The notes beneath the pieces are model-generated. The model was not told the origin of the DNA. It did no database searches and saw only the letters and a program-made list of their open reading frames with translations. From an uncultured Bacteroidales bacterium (GTDB lineage: Bacteria > Bacteroidota > Bacteroidia > Bacteroidales > Muribaculaceae), in assembly GCA_902776835.1 (NCBI GenBank), contig CACYRK010000023.1:1-46507 (forward strand): a stretch of DNA of 46,507 nt, given 5' to 3'. Shown here piece after piece: positions 1 through 8,325 of the stretch. Each line of letters begins with the position of its first letter. Position 1 is the stretch's first letter. A program made the translations under genes and the position numbers.

Positions 1-1
1 G

Positions 2-304
2 TATCCGCTGAAATTCAGTTACGTGGGCTTCAGTATGAAGACCACGGTTGGTACGCAATACGAGGTCGACATCCCCGGCTTGGAGTTGATTTACAACGAT
101 GCTTACCCACAGGTGGTATATGGCGACGTCGATGGCGACAACAACGTCGATGGTAACGACCTGAATGCGCTCATCAACCTCATCTTGGGCATCGAGGGTA
201 ATATTTATTATGGCCAGCCCGACCTCAACGGCGACGGCGAGGTCGACGCCTTCGACCTGAACGCGCTCATCAACCACATCATGGCCATCTCAGGCTGGGA
301 GTAA
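2..304 (+). CDS. C-terminus of a secreted protein with dockerin-like repeats (partial)
   Basis: The reading frame is open from the first base of the window, so the start lies upstream; the GTG at 23 is in frame but probably internal. The visible 100 residues end in two EF-hand-like calcium loops, DVDGDNNVDGNDL and DLNGDGEVDAFDL. Each is followed by a helix of the type LNALINLILG or LNALINHIMA. This paired arrangement is that of type I dockerin-like domains, common at the C-terminus of large secreted Bacteroidales proteins. The role of the whole protein cannot be told from this fragment. A strong terminator follows 30 bases after the stop. Confidence 0.8.
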   Translation, partial: YPLKFSYVGFSMKTTVGTQYEVDIPGLELIYNDAYPQVVYGDVDGDNNVDGNDLNALINLILGIEGNIYYGQPDLNGDGEVDAFDLNALINHIMAISGWE

Positions 305-335
305 TAATTAGATTATAGATTAGAGATAACAGATT

Positions 336-369
336 GGCGGCACGTCGTTGGGCGTGCCGCTGTTTTTTT
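336..369 (+). terminator. Rho-independent terminator after the dockerin-like gene
   Basis: An 8-bp perfect stem (GCGGCACG at 337-344 with CGTGCCGC at 353-360) has an 8-nt loop and is followed directly by TGTTTTTTT. Confidence 0.85.
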
Positions 370-426
370 ACCATTTGGCAGATTTTGAATTATTGGTTTT
401 CCCGGGCACCAATGTAAATTTGTAGG

Positions 427-444
427 GACGCGCCATGGCGCGTC
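427..444. repeat. 18-bp perfect palindrome, dispersed-repeat type
   Basis: GACGCGCCATGGCGCGTC is a perfect palindrome in the non-coding stretch 370-560. It sits in a phrase (tgtagggacg...) that I recognise as a recurrent intergenic repeat in Bacteroidales genomes. No gene is visible in this gap. Confidence 0.5.
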
Positions 445-513
445 GTGGAGTAAAGATGGTTAAAACCTGGGATTGCGCACGATGGTGTGTTATAATTCAA
501 AAAGGTTGGGACA

Positions 514-532
514 GATGAAAAGGGGACAGTCC
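514..532 (+). repeat. REP-like motif ATGAAAAGGGGACAGTCC
   Basis: The core AAAAGGGGAC recurs twice at the right edge of the window (46313-46333 and 46400-46420). Motifs of this form often belong to REP-type elements mobilised by Y1 (RAYT) transposases, but no such gene is in this window. Confidence 0.45.
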
Positions 533-560
533 ATTTTGTTGCACTTTGGGTTGGGCGGGG

Positions 561-592
561 GAAAGAAAAGGCTCACCGATTGGCGAGCCTTT
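561..592 (-). terminator. Terminator of the repeat-containing secreted protein gene
   Basis: On the minus strand an 8-bp stem (AAAGGCTC at 567-574 paired with GAGCCTTT at 585-592) is followed by a T-rich tract (TTTTCTTTC). It lies 22 bases past the stop of the minus-strand gene at 614. Confidence 0.75.
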
Positions 593-613
593 AAGGATGC
601 GGTGTGTGAAATG

Positions 614-2824
614 TTATTTCACAATTAACTTTTTGCCGTCTTGGATGACGATGCCCTTGTAGTCATCGCCAACGGGCTGACCCATGAGGTTGTAGCGCTG
701 GCCGCTGCGGGGCTGCGCTGCGTTGAGGTCTTGGACACCAGTAACGGTGGCCTCTTTAAACGTGGCGTTTACGTAAACAGGAGCAGCCGGCATCTCGAAG
801 GTGAAGGTGTTCAGATCGGTGCCTGGGATAATGTCCACTGAGCCGCCACGCAGACGTATTTGTGCGCCGCTTGGCTCGACCTCGGGGCTGAAAGTCACGG
901 TGAGCGTTTCAATCTCATAGCCGTTGTCGGGGGTCACGGTCAGCGTTACGGTCTCGCCGATGGAGGCGGCCTCCTTGTCGCTGGTCACCATGCCGTGCTC
1001 AAACGATTCGGGCACATTGATGGCGAGCAGAGGCGAAACCACGGTCAGGTGAATGAGAGATGCATTATAACATTTAACAAGAGCCCTAACGGTGTAGGTG
1101 ACTCCAGCCTCAAGCGTGGCTGTGAATTCCGCGTCTTCATTATTCGCTTCATCATATCCAAGATCATCTTCTCCAAGGAACACCCCAACTGAAGGCGAGA
1201 GCGAAGCATCGCCAATGGTGCGGAAGGTGTACTCTCCGCTCACCGGTGGGGTGAATGGATATTCGAAGAGCGAGCCAAACGGAGCGTAAATCTCATTCTC
1301 ACCCAACGTGATGGGGGCGAGTTCGTACTTGGATATGTTCAGGATGGCGCTGTCGACGCTGCCCTCAAAAAGAATAATAGCAACCTGACAAGTTACACCT
1401 GCCTCAAGCATGATGCCAGCACAGATTGTCTGCCCCGGTACTTCGGCATAGCCCAACGACGAAGCAATTCCTTCATCATTATCTGTAATAGTCACCGCCG
1501 CCTCAGCGTTACAATTCATCGTGAATAGGTAGGCACCACTCTCGGCGGGCGTAAAGGTATAGAGTGTGGGTTCTTCGGCTAAAACCACCTCGTTGTCGCC
1601 CATTTGGAGCACGTTGTCATCGCCAACCGGCGACCCTCCATCATTAGTCACGTTCAGGTGCATGAAAGCGCCATGGTTGGCACCTACACGCACTCTAAAG
1701 GCGTAGGCGACTCCTGCCTGAAGCGTGACGGTTATATTTATGTCTGTTTGATTAGGTGAACAGTAATCTATCACGTCATTTCCAAGCATCACCGCCGCTG
1801 CGAGATTCAATGCAGCAAAGCCAGAGGTGCTGAAGGTGTACTCACCGCTCTCTTCGGGAATAAAGGGATAGTAGAATTCATTACCATTCGGAGCGTAAAT
1901 CTCATTATCACCCACCGTGATGGGAGCAAGTTCATACTTGGAGATGTTCAGGATGGGAGCAACGATGTCGCTTCCAGAGACATTAGCAAAAGCCACAACC
2001 CCATAGGTGACATTCGCGTCGAGCATAACGCCCGATGAGAGCGTTTCTAACGGTGGTGCATAGCCCATTGCAATCATATCGTTTCCCGAAGATATCTGTA
2101 CCATCGCATCCACGTCACAATCCATCGTGAAGATGTAGGCTCCGCTCTCGGTGGGTGTAAAGGCATAAGTAATAAGGTCGACAACATTCACCTCGTTGTC
2201 GCCCAGTTGCAGGGTCTGCATCTCGCCCGACCCGCTGATGGTGACATCGGCGGCCGGCATGGTGAAGGAGTAAACGCTGCCTGACTCTGTGATTTCGACA
2301 GGCTCGCCATTGGCGGTCGCGGTGAGGCTGTTGATGGTCACGCCCTCGTTAGCCGTCAGTTTCACATTCTCCCCCTCGAAAGCCACGTATGGCAGTGGTT
2401 TCAACATATTCAGGAGGCCGGCGCTCGCGGCATCGGTGCTGACGAGATAACCCTTGCTCACGACGACATTCGCATCGCCGGATTCACCTTCATGATACGC
2501 TTTTAAAAACATTTTGTACGTTAGCCCTGCCTCCAACTTCTGCGTATAAGCAAGGTGGCCGACATAAGTGTTCGTCGCCTCGTCTAGTTCGTATAGGGCA
2601 TCAGCATAGTCTGGGCTATCCATGTTGATTGCAAATTCTAGTTTCACATCCGACGTACCGACGAACACATAGTAGTCGGTCTCCTCGGGCGTAAACGACA
2701 GATAGACGCCATCGTTAGTGATGGTGAACGGGCCGTTGTCGCCCATCTGGAGCGGCGTTAAGTCCTGTGCCCATACCGTGGCGGTGGTGAGCAGTGCGAA
2801 AAGAAATAGTAATACTTTTTTCAT
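614..2824 (-). CDS. Large secreted protein with five repeated beta domains and a sorting tail
   Basis: A signal peptide (MKKVLLFLFALLTTATVWAQ) opens the 736-residue protein. About five units of roughly 95 residues follow, starting near residues 24, 204, 301, 406 and 504. Each opens with a GDNE-type motif and then F-x-P-x-x-S-G-x-Y-x-F. Two further segments (about 130-198 and 600-690) resemble InlB-type or bacterial repeat modules, with GYEIETLTVTF and FxMPAAxVxxxA motifs. The end (YNLMGQPV ... GIVIQDGKKLIVK) matches the short type IX-like tail of Bacteroidales surface proteins. A -7-like box (CAAAATTA, minus strand) lies at 2960-2967, which would leave a leader of about 130 nt. Probably cell-surface or secreted; substrate unknown. 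Confidence 0.85.
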   Translation of the reverse strand: MKKVLLFLFALLTTATVWAQDLTPLQMGDNGPFTITNDGVYLSFTPEETDYYVFVGTSDVKLEFAINMDSPDYADALYELDEATNTYVGHLAYTQKLEAGLTYKMFLKAYHEGESGDANVVVSKGYLVSTDAASAGLLNMLKPLPYVAFEGENVKLTANEGVTINSLTATANGEPVEITESGSVYSFTMPAADVTISGSGEMQTLQLGDNEVNVVDLITYAFTPTESGAYIFTMDCDVDAMVQISSGNDMIAMGYAPPLETLSSGVMLDANVTYGVVAFANVSGSDIVAPILNISKYELAPITVGDNEIYAPNGNEFYYPFIPEESGEYTFSTSGFAALNLAAAVMLGNDVIDYCSPNQTDINITVTLQAGVAYAFRVRVGANHGAFMHLNVTNDGGSPVGDDNVLQMGDNEVVLAEEPTLYTFTPAESGAYLFTMNCNAEAAVTITDNDEGIASSLGYAEVPGQTICAGIMLEAGVTCQVAIILFEGSVDSAILNISKYELAPITLGENEIYAPFGSLFEYPFTPPVSGEYTFRTIGDASLSPSVGVFLGEDDLGYDEANNEDAEFTATLEAGVTYTVRALVKCYNASLIHLTVVSPLLAINVPESFEHGMVTSDKEAASIGETVTLTVTPDNGYEIETLTVTFSPEVEPSGAQIRLRGGSVDIIPGTDLNTFTFEMPAAPVYVNATFKEATVTGVQDLNAAQPRSGQRYNLMGQPVGDDYKGIVIQDGKKLIVK

Positions 2825-2996
2825 ACGCTTGAAAAATATAGTTAATAATATCGTTGATTATACAACAAAATCGGCACTCTCCGCACCATGGGTCGAGGAG
2901 TGTGCTCTGCTGGTATGTAACCATTAAGTGTCATAACACTTTTGCTTGATTTTAATGTGCAAAATTACTAAAATATTCCTTATTATTATCCTTTAT

Positions 2997-3026
2997 AGCC
3001 GTCTTTTTTTAATCAAAGGGACGGCT
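2997..3026. other. Stem-loop between miaA and the secreted protein gene
   Basis: AGCCGTC (2997-3003) pairs with GACGGCT (3020-3026) across a 16-nt loop. It lies 9 bases after the miaA stop and may act as a weak terminator; the T-tract on the miaA strand is poor. Confidence 0.35.
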
Positions 3027-3034
3027 TTTGATTG

Positions 3035-3922
3035 CTATATCAGCCGTTCTATGGTGGCCAGCGTGTCGCTTGGGCTGCACCACACGATGTCGCTGTCGCG
3101 GCGCAGCCATGTGAGTTGCTTCTTGGCGTAGACGCGCGTGTTTTTCTTGATGCGCGCGATGGCTGTGTCGCGGTCCATCACACCGTCGAAATAGGCCATC
3201 ATCTCTTTCATGCCCACGGTGTTGAGCGAGTTGAGATGACGCAGGTGCTGCACGCTTCGCGCCTCAGCCTCGAGCCCGGCGTCTATCATGGCGTCGACGC
3301 GGCGGTTGATGCGGTCAAAGAGCAGGTCGCGCTCCATGTTCAGTCCGATGCTGACTGTGCGCCAGGGCCGGGGCTTGGCCGCTCCGGTGCGCAGGGTAGA
3401 GTAGGGCACGCCGGCCTGAAGGCAGATTTCTATGGCGTGCACCACGCGGCGTGGATTGCTGCGGTCAACCACGCGGTAGTAGTCGGGGTCGAGGCGCTCA
3501 AGGTCGGCCAGCAGGCTCTCCAGGCCCTCGTGCTCCAGACGCTCAAGCATGTGCTGGCGCAGTTCGGGAGCGATGGTGGGCAACTCGTCGATGCCGTGGC
3601 ACACCGCGTGCACGTAGAGCATCGAGCCGCCACACATCACGGCGTAGTCGCTGCGTTGCCACAGGTTGGGCAGCAGCGACAGCACGTCGCTCTCGTAGTC
3701 GGCGGCGCTGTAACTCTCGTCTAAGGCCTTGAAAGCCACCAAATGATGTGGCACGGCAGCGCGCTCGGCAGCCGTGGGTGCCGCCGTGCAGATGGGGATG
3801 TCACGGTAAATCTGGCGCGAATCGGCACACACGATTTCGCAGCCCAGGTGCTGTGCGACAGCAATTGCCGCTCTCGTCTTGCCCACTGCCGTAGGCCCGG
3901 TAATAACAACCAGCGTTTTCAT
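3035..3922 (-). CDS. miaA: tRNA dimethylallyltransferase MiaA
   Basis: Transfers a dimethylallyl group to N6 of A37 in tRNAs that read UNN codons, in the cytoplasm. The 295-residue length is normal. Visible motifs are the P-loop GPTAVGKT (residues 9-16), the DSRQIYRDIPICTAAP segment (from residue 34) that holds the catalytic Asp and substrate-tRNA contacts, and GGSMLYVHA in place of the usual GGTGLY. No later Met precedes the P-loop, so this start is fixed. A full promoter (CAAA at 3955-3958, 20 nt, CAAAATTA at 3927-3934, read on the minus strand) ends only 4 nt before the ATG, so the transcript may be leaderless. Monocistronic. Confidence 0.97.
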   Translation of the reverse strand: MKTLVVITGPTAVGKTRAAIAVAQHLGCEIVCADSRQIYRDIPICTAAPTAAERAAVPHHLVAFKALDESYSAADYESDVLSLLPNLWQRSDYAVMCGGSMLYVHAVCHGIDELPTIAPELRQHMLERLEHEGLESLLADLERLDPDYYRVVDRSNPRRVVHAIEICLQAGVPYSTLRTGAAKPRPWRTVSIGLNMERDLLFDRINRRVDAMIDAGLEAEARSVQHLRHLNSLNTVGMKEMMAYFDGVMDRDTAIARIKKNTRVYAKKQLTWLRRDSDIVWCSPSDTLATIERLI

Positions 3923-3926
3923 GCAA

Positions 3927-3958
3927 CAAAATTAGCGAAAGGCAAGCGAAAAACCAAA
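3927..3958 (-). promoter_or_regulatory. miaA promoter (TTTG-N20-TAATTTTG)
   Basis: This is an exact Bacteroidetes -33/-7 pair on the minus strand. It is embedded in a 45-nt module (3932-3976) shared with the lpxB and TPR-gene promoters. Only GCAA (3923-3926) separates the -7 box from the start codon. Confidence 0.75.
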
Positions 3959-4032
3959 CTTGAAAGAGTTTTTCCGATCAGCCTATAATTAATATTTCCT
4001 GCTCAAATATGCGAAAAGTCGGGGATAATTCT

Positions 4033-4040
4033 TACTTTTG
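4033..4040 (+). promoter_or_regulatory. -7 box (TACTTTTG) of the AI-2E family gene
   Basis: An exact TAnnTTTG match lies 18 nt before the ATG at 4059. No clear TTTG is found at the right distance upstream. Confidence 0.5.
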
Positions 4041-4058
4041 CAGCAAATTTAAATCGAT

Positions 4059-5249
4059 ATGGAACAAGTAGAATCGAGGAAATATGACTTTGACCGCGTT
4101 GTGCGGCTCGTCATTTCGATAATCACCATTGTGGTGCTCGTGTATGTGATTAACTACCTCACGCCGGTGCTCTGGCCCTTCGTGTTGGGCTTTATCCTGG
4201 CCTATATTCTCGAGCCAATCGTGGAGTGGATTCAGCGAGTGACGCATTTGCGCAAGCGCATCGTCCCCGTCGTCATCACCCTTGTGCTGGTTATTGCTGT
4301 GCTGGTGGGGGCCTTCTGGCTGTTGATTCCCTATTTGGTCGATGAATTCACCAGCATGGGACACATGCTCACCGCCTATGCCCGCTCTTCGTTCAACATC
4401 CCCTATGTTCCGTCGGTGATTCACGATTACATTCGCGAATATCTCGATATCGACCAAATCACATCATGGCTCAGCAAGGAACAAGGCATGAAGGTGATTA
4501 ACCAAGTGGCCACCGGCACGTGGTCGTTTCTGGGTGGCACCATGAGCGCCATTTTGAGCGTGGCGTCGTGGTTTATTGTGCTGCTATATATGTTCTTTAT
4601 CATGCTTGACTTTGATAAGTTGAGCCATATGCTCAAGGGCGCCATTCCAAGAAAATACCGCAAGATGTCGTTTAAGATTATCAACGACGTGCAGGAAACC
4701 ATGAGCCGATATTTCCGTGGCCAGGCAATGGTGTCGTTTTTTGTGGGCGTCATCTTCGCCATCGAGTTCTACATCATTGGCTTGCCCATGGCCATTGTCT
4801 TCGGCCTATTCATTGGGGTGCTGAACATGGTGCCCTACTTGCAACTGGTGTCGATCCCCATTGCGGCGTTTCTCTGCCTGGTGGCTTCGGTGGCCACCGG
4901 AGGCAGTTTCTGGGTGCTGTTTGGCTGGACGATCCTGGCCTACCTGATCTGCCAAGTGATTCAAGACCTGGTGCTCATTCCCGCAATCATGAAGTCGCAG
5001 ATGGGCCTCAATCCCGCTATCATCTTCCTCGCATTGTCGCTCTGGGCTTACGTGCTGGGATTCATCGGGCTGATTATCGCGCTGCCTCTCACCACGCTCA
5101 TCATCAGTTACTACTGCGAGTACGTGCTGCACGAGCCTAATCCGCTCTATGCCCGTAGCAAGTACCGCGAGCAAATCAAGCGCCGCAAGCAAAAAGCGCC
5201 CGTTAAGAATGTCGCTCAGCAAACCGAGGACGGCACGCCCTCCGAATAA
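4059..5249 (+). CDS. AI-2E family transporter (PerM/UPF0118)
   Basis: A 396-residue integral membrane protein with the family layout: a paired hydrophobic N-terminal block (about residues 22-50), further helices near 65-90 and 160-185, an amphipathic middle (RKYRKMSFKIINDVQETMSRYFRGQ, about 200-220), and four to five helices from 225 to 350. The C-terminus is charged (RSKYREQIKRRKQK). Family members have been linked to export of autoinducer-2 or to sodium/proton exchange; the substrate here is unknown. Stands alone, and converges on the dihydroorotase gene with a shared terminator between them. Confidence 0.92.
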   Translation: MEQVESRKYDFDRVVRLVISIITIVVLVYVINYLTPVLWPFVLGFILAYILEPIVEWIQRVTHLRKRIVPVVITLVLVIAVLVGAFWLLIPYLVDEFTSMGHMLTAYARSSFNIPYVPSVIHDYIREYLDIDQITSWLSKEQGMKVINQVATGTWSFLGGTMSAILSVASWFIVLLYMFFIMLDFDKLSHMLKGAIPRKYRKMSFKIINDVQETMSRYFRGQAMVSFFVGVIFAIEFYIIGLPMAIVFGLFIGVLNMVPYLQLVSIPIAAFLCLVASVATGGSFWVLFGWTILAYLICQVIQDLVLIPAIMKSQMGLNPAIIFLALSLWAYVLGFIGLIIALPLTTLIISYYCEYVLHEPNPLYARSKYREQIKRRKQKAPVKNVAQQTEDGTPSE

Positions 5250-5264
5250 CCAACCTACAAAATA

Positions 5265-5315
5265 CAATAGTAAGGTCCTTAAGGTCTCAAAAGGCTTTAA
5301 GGACTTTATTGTTTT
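5265..5315. terminator. Bidirectional terminator between convergent genes
   Basis: An inner stem GTCCTTAA (5275-5282) with TTAAGGAC (5297-5304) and an outer stem CAATA (5265-5269) with TATTG (5307-5311) are followed by TTTT on the plus strand. The right arm overlaps the last codon of the dihydroorotase gene. The TTAAGGAC core also occurs in the stem at 10802-10847. Confidence 0.65.
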
Positions 5316-6652
5316 GTAAAGCGTAGCGCTTGGCCGCTGAGGGTGGGGGAGACTTGGCCGGCGTGGTAGGCTTGATGGCCGTTGACCCATGTGGTGACCA
5401 CGCGGTGGTGCACGGTAAGGCCCGTGAGCGGCGTCCAGCCGCAGGGCGAGAGCACGTCGGCATCGCTGATGGTGTGGCCCGCGTCGTCGGGCGCGACGAG
5501 CGTCAGGTCGGCAAAATTGCCGGGGGCGATGAAGCCGCGGCACTCAATGCCGAAGAGCCGGGCCGGAGCATGGCACATGACCTCCACCACGCGCTCCACG
5601 CCGAAGTGGCCCTGGCGAGCCAACTCCAGCATCGTGACCAACGAGAATTGCACCAGCGGCATGCCCGACGGACAGGTGACATAAGGCTTCGCCTTCTCGC
5701 TGAGCAGGTGCGGCGCGTGGTCGGTCGACACGGTGGCTATGGCCCCGCTGGCTACGGCGCGGCGCAGGGCGTCGCGGTCGGCGGCGGTCTTGACGGCGGG
5801 GTTCACCTTGATGCGCGTCCCCAGCGTGTCGTAATCGTCGTCACAGAGCGCCAGATGCCCCACGCAGGCCTCGGCGGTGACGTTGGCGCGGGTGGTGGCC
5901 AGCAGTTCAAGTTCGGCGGCGGTGGTGACATGCAGCACATGCAGGCGCGCTCCGGTGGCCTCGGCAAGGGCGATGGCGCGGCGCGTGCTGGCCACGCAGG
6001 CCTCGGACGAGCGGATAAGCGGGTGGCAGCGCAGCGGAATGTCGTCGCCGTAGCGAGCGCGGAATTCAGCCAAATTTTGGCGGATGATGCCCTCGTCCTC
6101 GCTGTGCACGGCGATGCGTGCCGGCGCGTTGGAAAAGAGGCGGTGCAGCGCGCTCTCGTCGTCGAGCAGCATGCCGCCGGTCGACGAGCCCATAAACACC
6201 TTGATGCCCGGCACGCGGCTGTAGTCCACGCCGTCGACGAGCCACTCGATATTGTCGTGCGTGGCGCCCACGTAGCAGGCATAGTTGGTGGCGGCAGTGG
6301 CGGCGGCCCGCTCTTGCTTGGCGAGCAGCGTCTCGGCCGATGTGGTGGGTGGGGCCACGTTGGGCATGTCGAGAATGCTGGTCACTCCGCCGGCCACCGC
6401 GGCGCGCGTCTCGCTGGCGATGGTGCCTTTGTGGGTCATCCCCGGCTCGCGGCAGTGCACATGGGTGTCGATGACGCCCGGCAGCAGCATTGCGCCGCGG
6501 CAGTCGGTAGCGGCCTGGCAAGTCTGCGCCACGTCGCTGGGCACGTCGCCGGCGCCCACCATGGCTATGGTTTCACCTTCTACGACCACATAGCCGCGAT
6601 AGCGGAGGTTGTCGTTCACTATGATTGCGTTGTGCAGTAGGGTGCGTGTCAT
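5306..6652 (-). CDS. pyrC: Dihydroorotase, class I type (pyrimidine synthesis)
   Basis: Interconverts N-carbamoyl-aspartate and dihydroorotate in de novo UMP synthesis. The 448-residue protein has the class I amidohydrolase motifs: DTHVHCREPG (His64, His66), GIKVFMGSSTGG (Lys151, the likely carboxylated bridging lysine), AVHSEDE (His183), LHVLHVTTA (His238/241) and STDHAPH (catalytic Asp311). These residues are intact, which argues for an active enzyme rather than a pyrC-like pseudo-subunit. The start ATG overlaps the lpxB stop (ATGA, 6649-6652), so translation is coupled to lpxB. Confidence 0.92.
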   Translation of the reverse strand: MTRTLLHNAIIVNDNLRYRGYVVVEGETIAMVGAGDVPSDVAQTCQAATDCRGAMLLPGVIDTHVHCREPGMTHKGTIASETRAAVAGGVTSILDMPNVAPPTTSAETLLAKQERAAATAATNYACYVGATHDNIEWLVDGVDYSRVPGIKVFMGSSTGGMLLDDESALHRLFSNAPARIAVHSEDEGIIRQNLAEFRARYGDDIPLRCHPLIRSSEACVASTRRAIALAEATGARLHVLHVTTAAELELLATTRANVTAEACVGHLALCDDDYDTLGTRIKVNPAVKTAADRDALRRAVASGAIATVSTDHAPHLLSEKAKPYVTCPSGMPLVQFSLVTMLELARQGHFGVERVVEVMCHAPARLFGIECRGFIAPGNFADLTLVAPDDAGHTISDADVLSPCGWTPLTGLTVHHRVVTTWVNGHQAYHAGQVSPTLSGQALRFTKQ

Positions 6653-7791
6653 GACTTTAGCAAGTTGAGGATTACGGTGGCGGCATTATGGGCGCAGTCG
6701 TGGTTGCCCAGGGCGGCGCGCACGCGCTCGTAGCCCGCCAACTGCGCGCGGCGCGCGGCGCTGTCGGTGAGCAGGGCGCTCAGGTGGCGCTCGATGTTGT
6801 CGGGCGTGCAGTGGTGCACGAGCAACTCGGGGATCACCTCGCTGTCGTCGATGAGGTTGGGCAGCGTGACGTATTTGCACTTCAGGAGTCGGCGGTAAAT
6901 CTTATACAGCCACGGCTTGCCGTTCATGCGGAAGCAGGCCACCTGCGGCGCGTCGAGCACGGCGGCTTCGAGGGTTGCCGTGCCGCTGGTGACGATGGCG
7001 GCGCGCGCGTGGTGCAGCAGTTCCCAGGTGAGGCCGCGCAGCAGGGGCACATGGCTGGCGTGCAGGGGCTCGGTGACGGCACGGTACCCGTCGTCGTCGA
7101 GCGCAGGTGCCGCCGCAATGGCCAACTGGCACTCGGGGTGACGCAGCGCAGCATCGAGCATGATGGGCAGGTTTTTGTCAATCTCATGCACTCGCGAGCC
7201 GGGCAGTATGGCCAGCAGCGGCTTGCCCGGGTCGAGGCCGTGCTCGGCAGCCAGCGTGGCATAGTCGCCCATCGCGGCGCGCGCAGCCGTGAGTTCGCTC
7301 ATCGTCGGGTTGCCCACGTAGGTCGCCTCGTAGTCGTGACCCTTGTAGAAGTCCACCTCAAACGGCAGGATGAGCAGCATCTTGTCGACGTAGCGCTTGA
7401 TGTCGCGCACGCGCCACTCCTTCCACACCCACACTTTCGGCGAGATGAAGTACACCACCTTTATGCCGCGCTCGTGGGCCATCTTGGCCATTTTCAGGTT
7501 GAACGACGGGTAGTCGATAAGTATCAGCACGTCGGGGTTCCACTCCTTGATGGCCGCGCGCGTCCTCTTCATGTTTCCCAAGATGGCGCCCAGGTGGCGC
7601 ACCACGGCGGCAAAGCCCATGTAGGCCATGTTGCGGTAGTGGATCAGCGGCTCGCTGCCGGCCTCGGCGGCCATCAGGTCGCCGCCCAAAAAACGGAACT
7701 CTGCGGCATCGTCGCCCTCGCGAAGCGCCTTAATCAGTTGGCTGCCATGCAGGTCGCCCGACGCCTCCCCGGCTATGATAAAATACTTCAT
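6649..7791 (-). CDS. lpxB: Lipid-A-disaccharide synthase
   Basis: A GT19 glycosyltransferase that joins UDP-2,3-diacylglucosamine and lipid X to make the lipid A disaccharide at the inner face of the cytoplasmic membrane. The 380-residue length is normal. Motifs include the N-terminal GEASGDLHGSQLI, GGDLMAAEAG, DYPSFNLKMAK, ISPKVWVWKEWRVRDIKRYVDKML, LPFEVDFY, YVGNP and LPGSRVHEI, then TSGTATLEAAVL near residue 267. It is the first gene of a two-gene operon with the dihydroorotase, with a 4-base overlap and its own strong promoter. Confidence 0.97.
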   Translation of the reverse strand: MKYFIIAGEASGDLHGSQLIKALREGDDAAEFRFLGGDLMAAEAGSEPLIHYRNMAYMGFAAVVRHLGAILGNMKRTRAAIKEWNPDVLILIDYPSFNLKMAKMAHERGIKVVYFISPKVWVWKEWRVRDIKRYVDKMLLILPFEVDFYKGHDYEATYVGNPTMSELTAARAAMGDYATLAAEHGLDPGKPLLAILPGSRVHEIDKNLPIMLDAALRHPECQLAIAAAPALDDDGYRAVTEPLHASHVPLLRGLTWELLHHARAAIVTSGTATLEAAVLDAPQVACFRMNGKPWLYKIYRRLLKCKYVTLPNLIDDSEVIPELLVHHCTPDNIERHLSALLTDSAARRAQLAGYERVRAALGNHDCAHNAATVILNLLKS

Positions 7792-7815
7792 GTTACACTA
7801 AATAAATCTTTTCTG

Positions 7816-7846
7816 CAAAGTTAGTGCAAGGCGAGCGAAAAACAAA
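7816..7846 (-). promoter_or_regulatory. lpxB promoter (TTTG-N19-TAACTTTG)
   Basis: On the minus strand the -33 box is at 7843-7846 and the -7 box at 7816-7823, with 24 nt to the lpxB ATG. It lies within a 45-nt module (7821-7865) of the same length and pattern as those at miaA and the TPR gene. Confidence 0.8.
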
Positions 7847-7865
7847 ACTTGTTTTGATTTTTCCG

Positions 7866-8212
7866 CGGTAGCGCGACTCCCGTCGTGGTATAAAAGAGCG
7901 CCCTAACGGGCGGAAATCAAACAAAATCTTAACGAAATCTCACATCAGCAGAATATTATTTTTTTTGTTAGATTTTGGACAGATTTTGAACGATTTCTTT
8001 CGCGTCAGCGAAACTCCCTTCTCGACGATTCTAAACATGAATTATCCATAAATTATCCATAAATTTTCTTTGATAATTATTTCATGATCAAATAATTAAT
8101 GATTAATTTGTGGTAAGCTCATGTTAATCAACAAATTAAACAAACTGAGAAATTAATATAATTCGCGAAATTCGCATTGAAAATAAATTACAATTCGCGA
8201 AATTCGTGTTGA
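7866..8212. repeat. Gene-free stretch with short direct repeats of a dispersed type
   Basis: AT-rich non-coding DNA. It contains AATTATCCATA twice in tandem (8040-8061) and AATTCGCGAAATTCG twice, followed by a near-copy ending TTGA (8160-8180 and 8192-8212). It also holds a piece, AACATGAATTATCCAT (8034-8049), that recurs exactly at 33933-33948, where similar AATTAATGxTTAATT and ATTCGTGTTGA pieces follow. It looks like remnants of an intergenic repeat family. Confidence 0.55.
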
Positions 8213-8269
8213 GAGAGACGCAATTAGCCTGGAAACAATTCGTTTTAATTTGTTTAATTTGTGGTTTGT

Positions 8270-8300
8270 TTTGTCATTTCATTTTTTTGCTATATTTTTG
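8270..8300 (+). promoter_or_regulatory. Promoter (TTTG-N19-TATTTTTG) of the secreted protein gene
   Basis: TTTG at 8270-8273, 19 nt, TATTTTTG at 8293-8300, then 25 nt to the ATG at 8326. This rules out starts upstream of 8326. Confidence 0.75.
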
Positions 8301-8325
8301 TGAGATAATAATTCACTTGAAAGTT

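Noticed and set aside
3032..3724. Plus-strand 230-codon frame
   Set aside because: Antisense to miaA, whose motifs are complete; the open frame follows from high GC at third positions.
5330..6640. Plus-strand 436-codon frame
   Set aside because: Antisense to the dihydroorotase gene with its metal-binding motifs; the opposite frame is low-complexity and His/Gly-rich.
6688..7824. Plus-strand 378-codon frame
   Set aside because: Antisense to lpxB; no recognisable domain.
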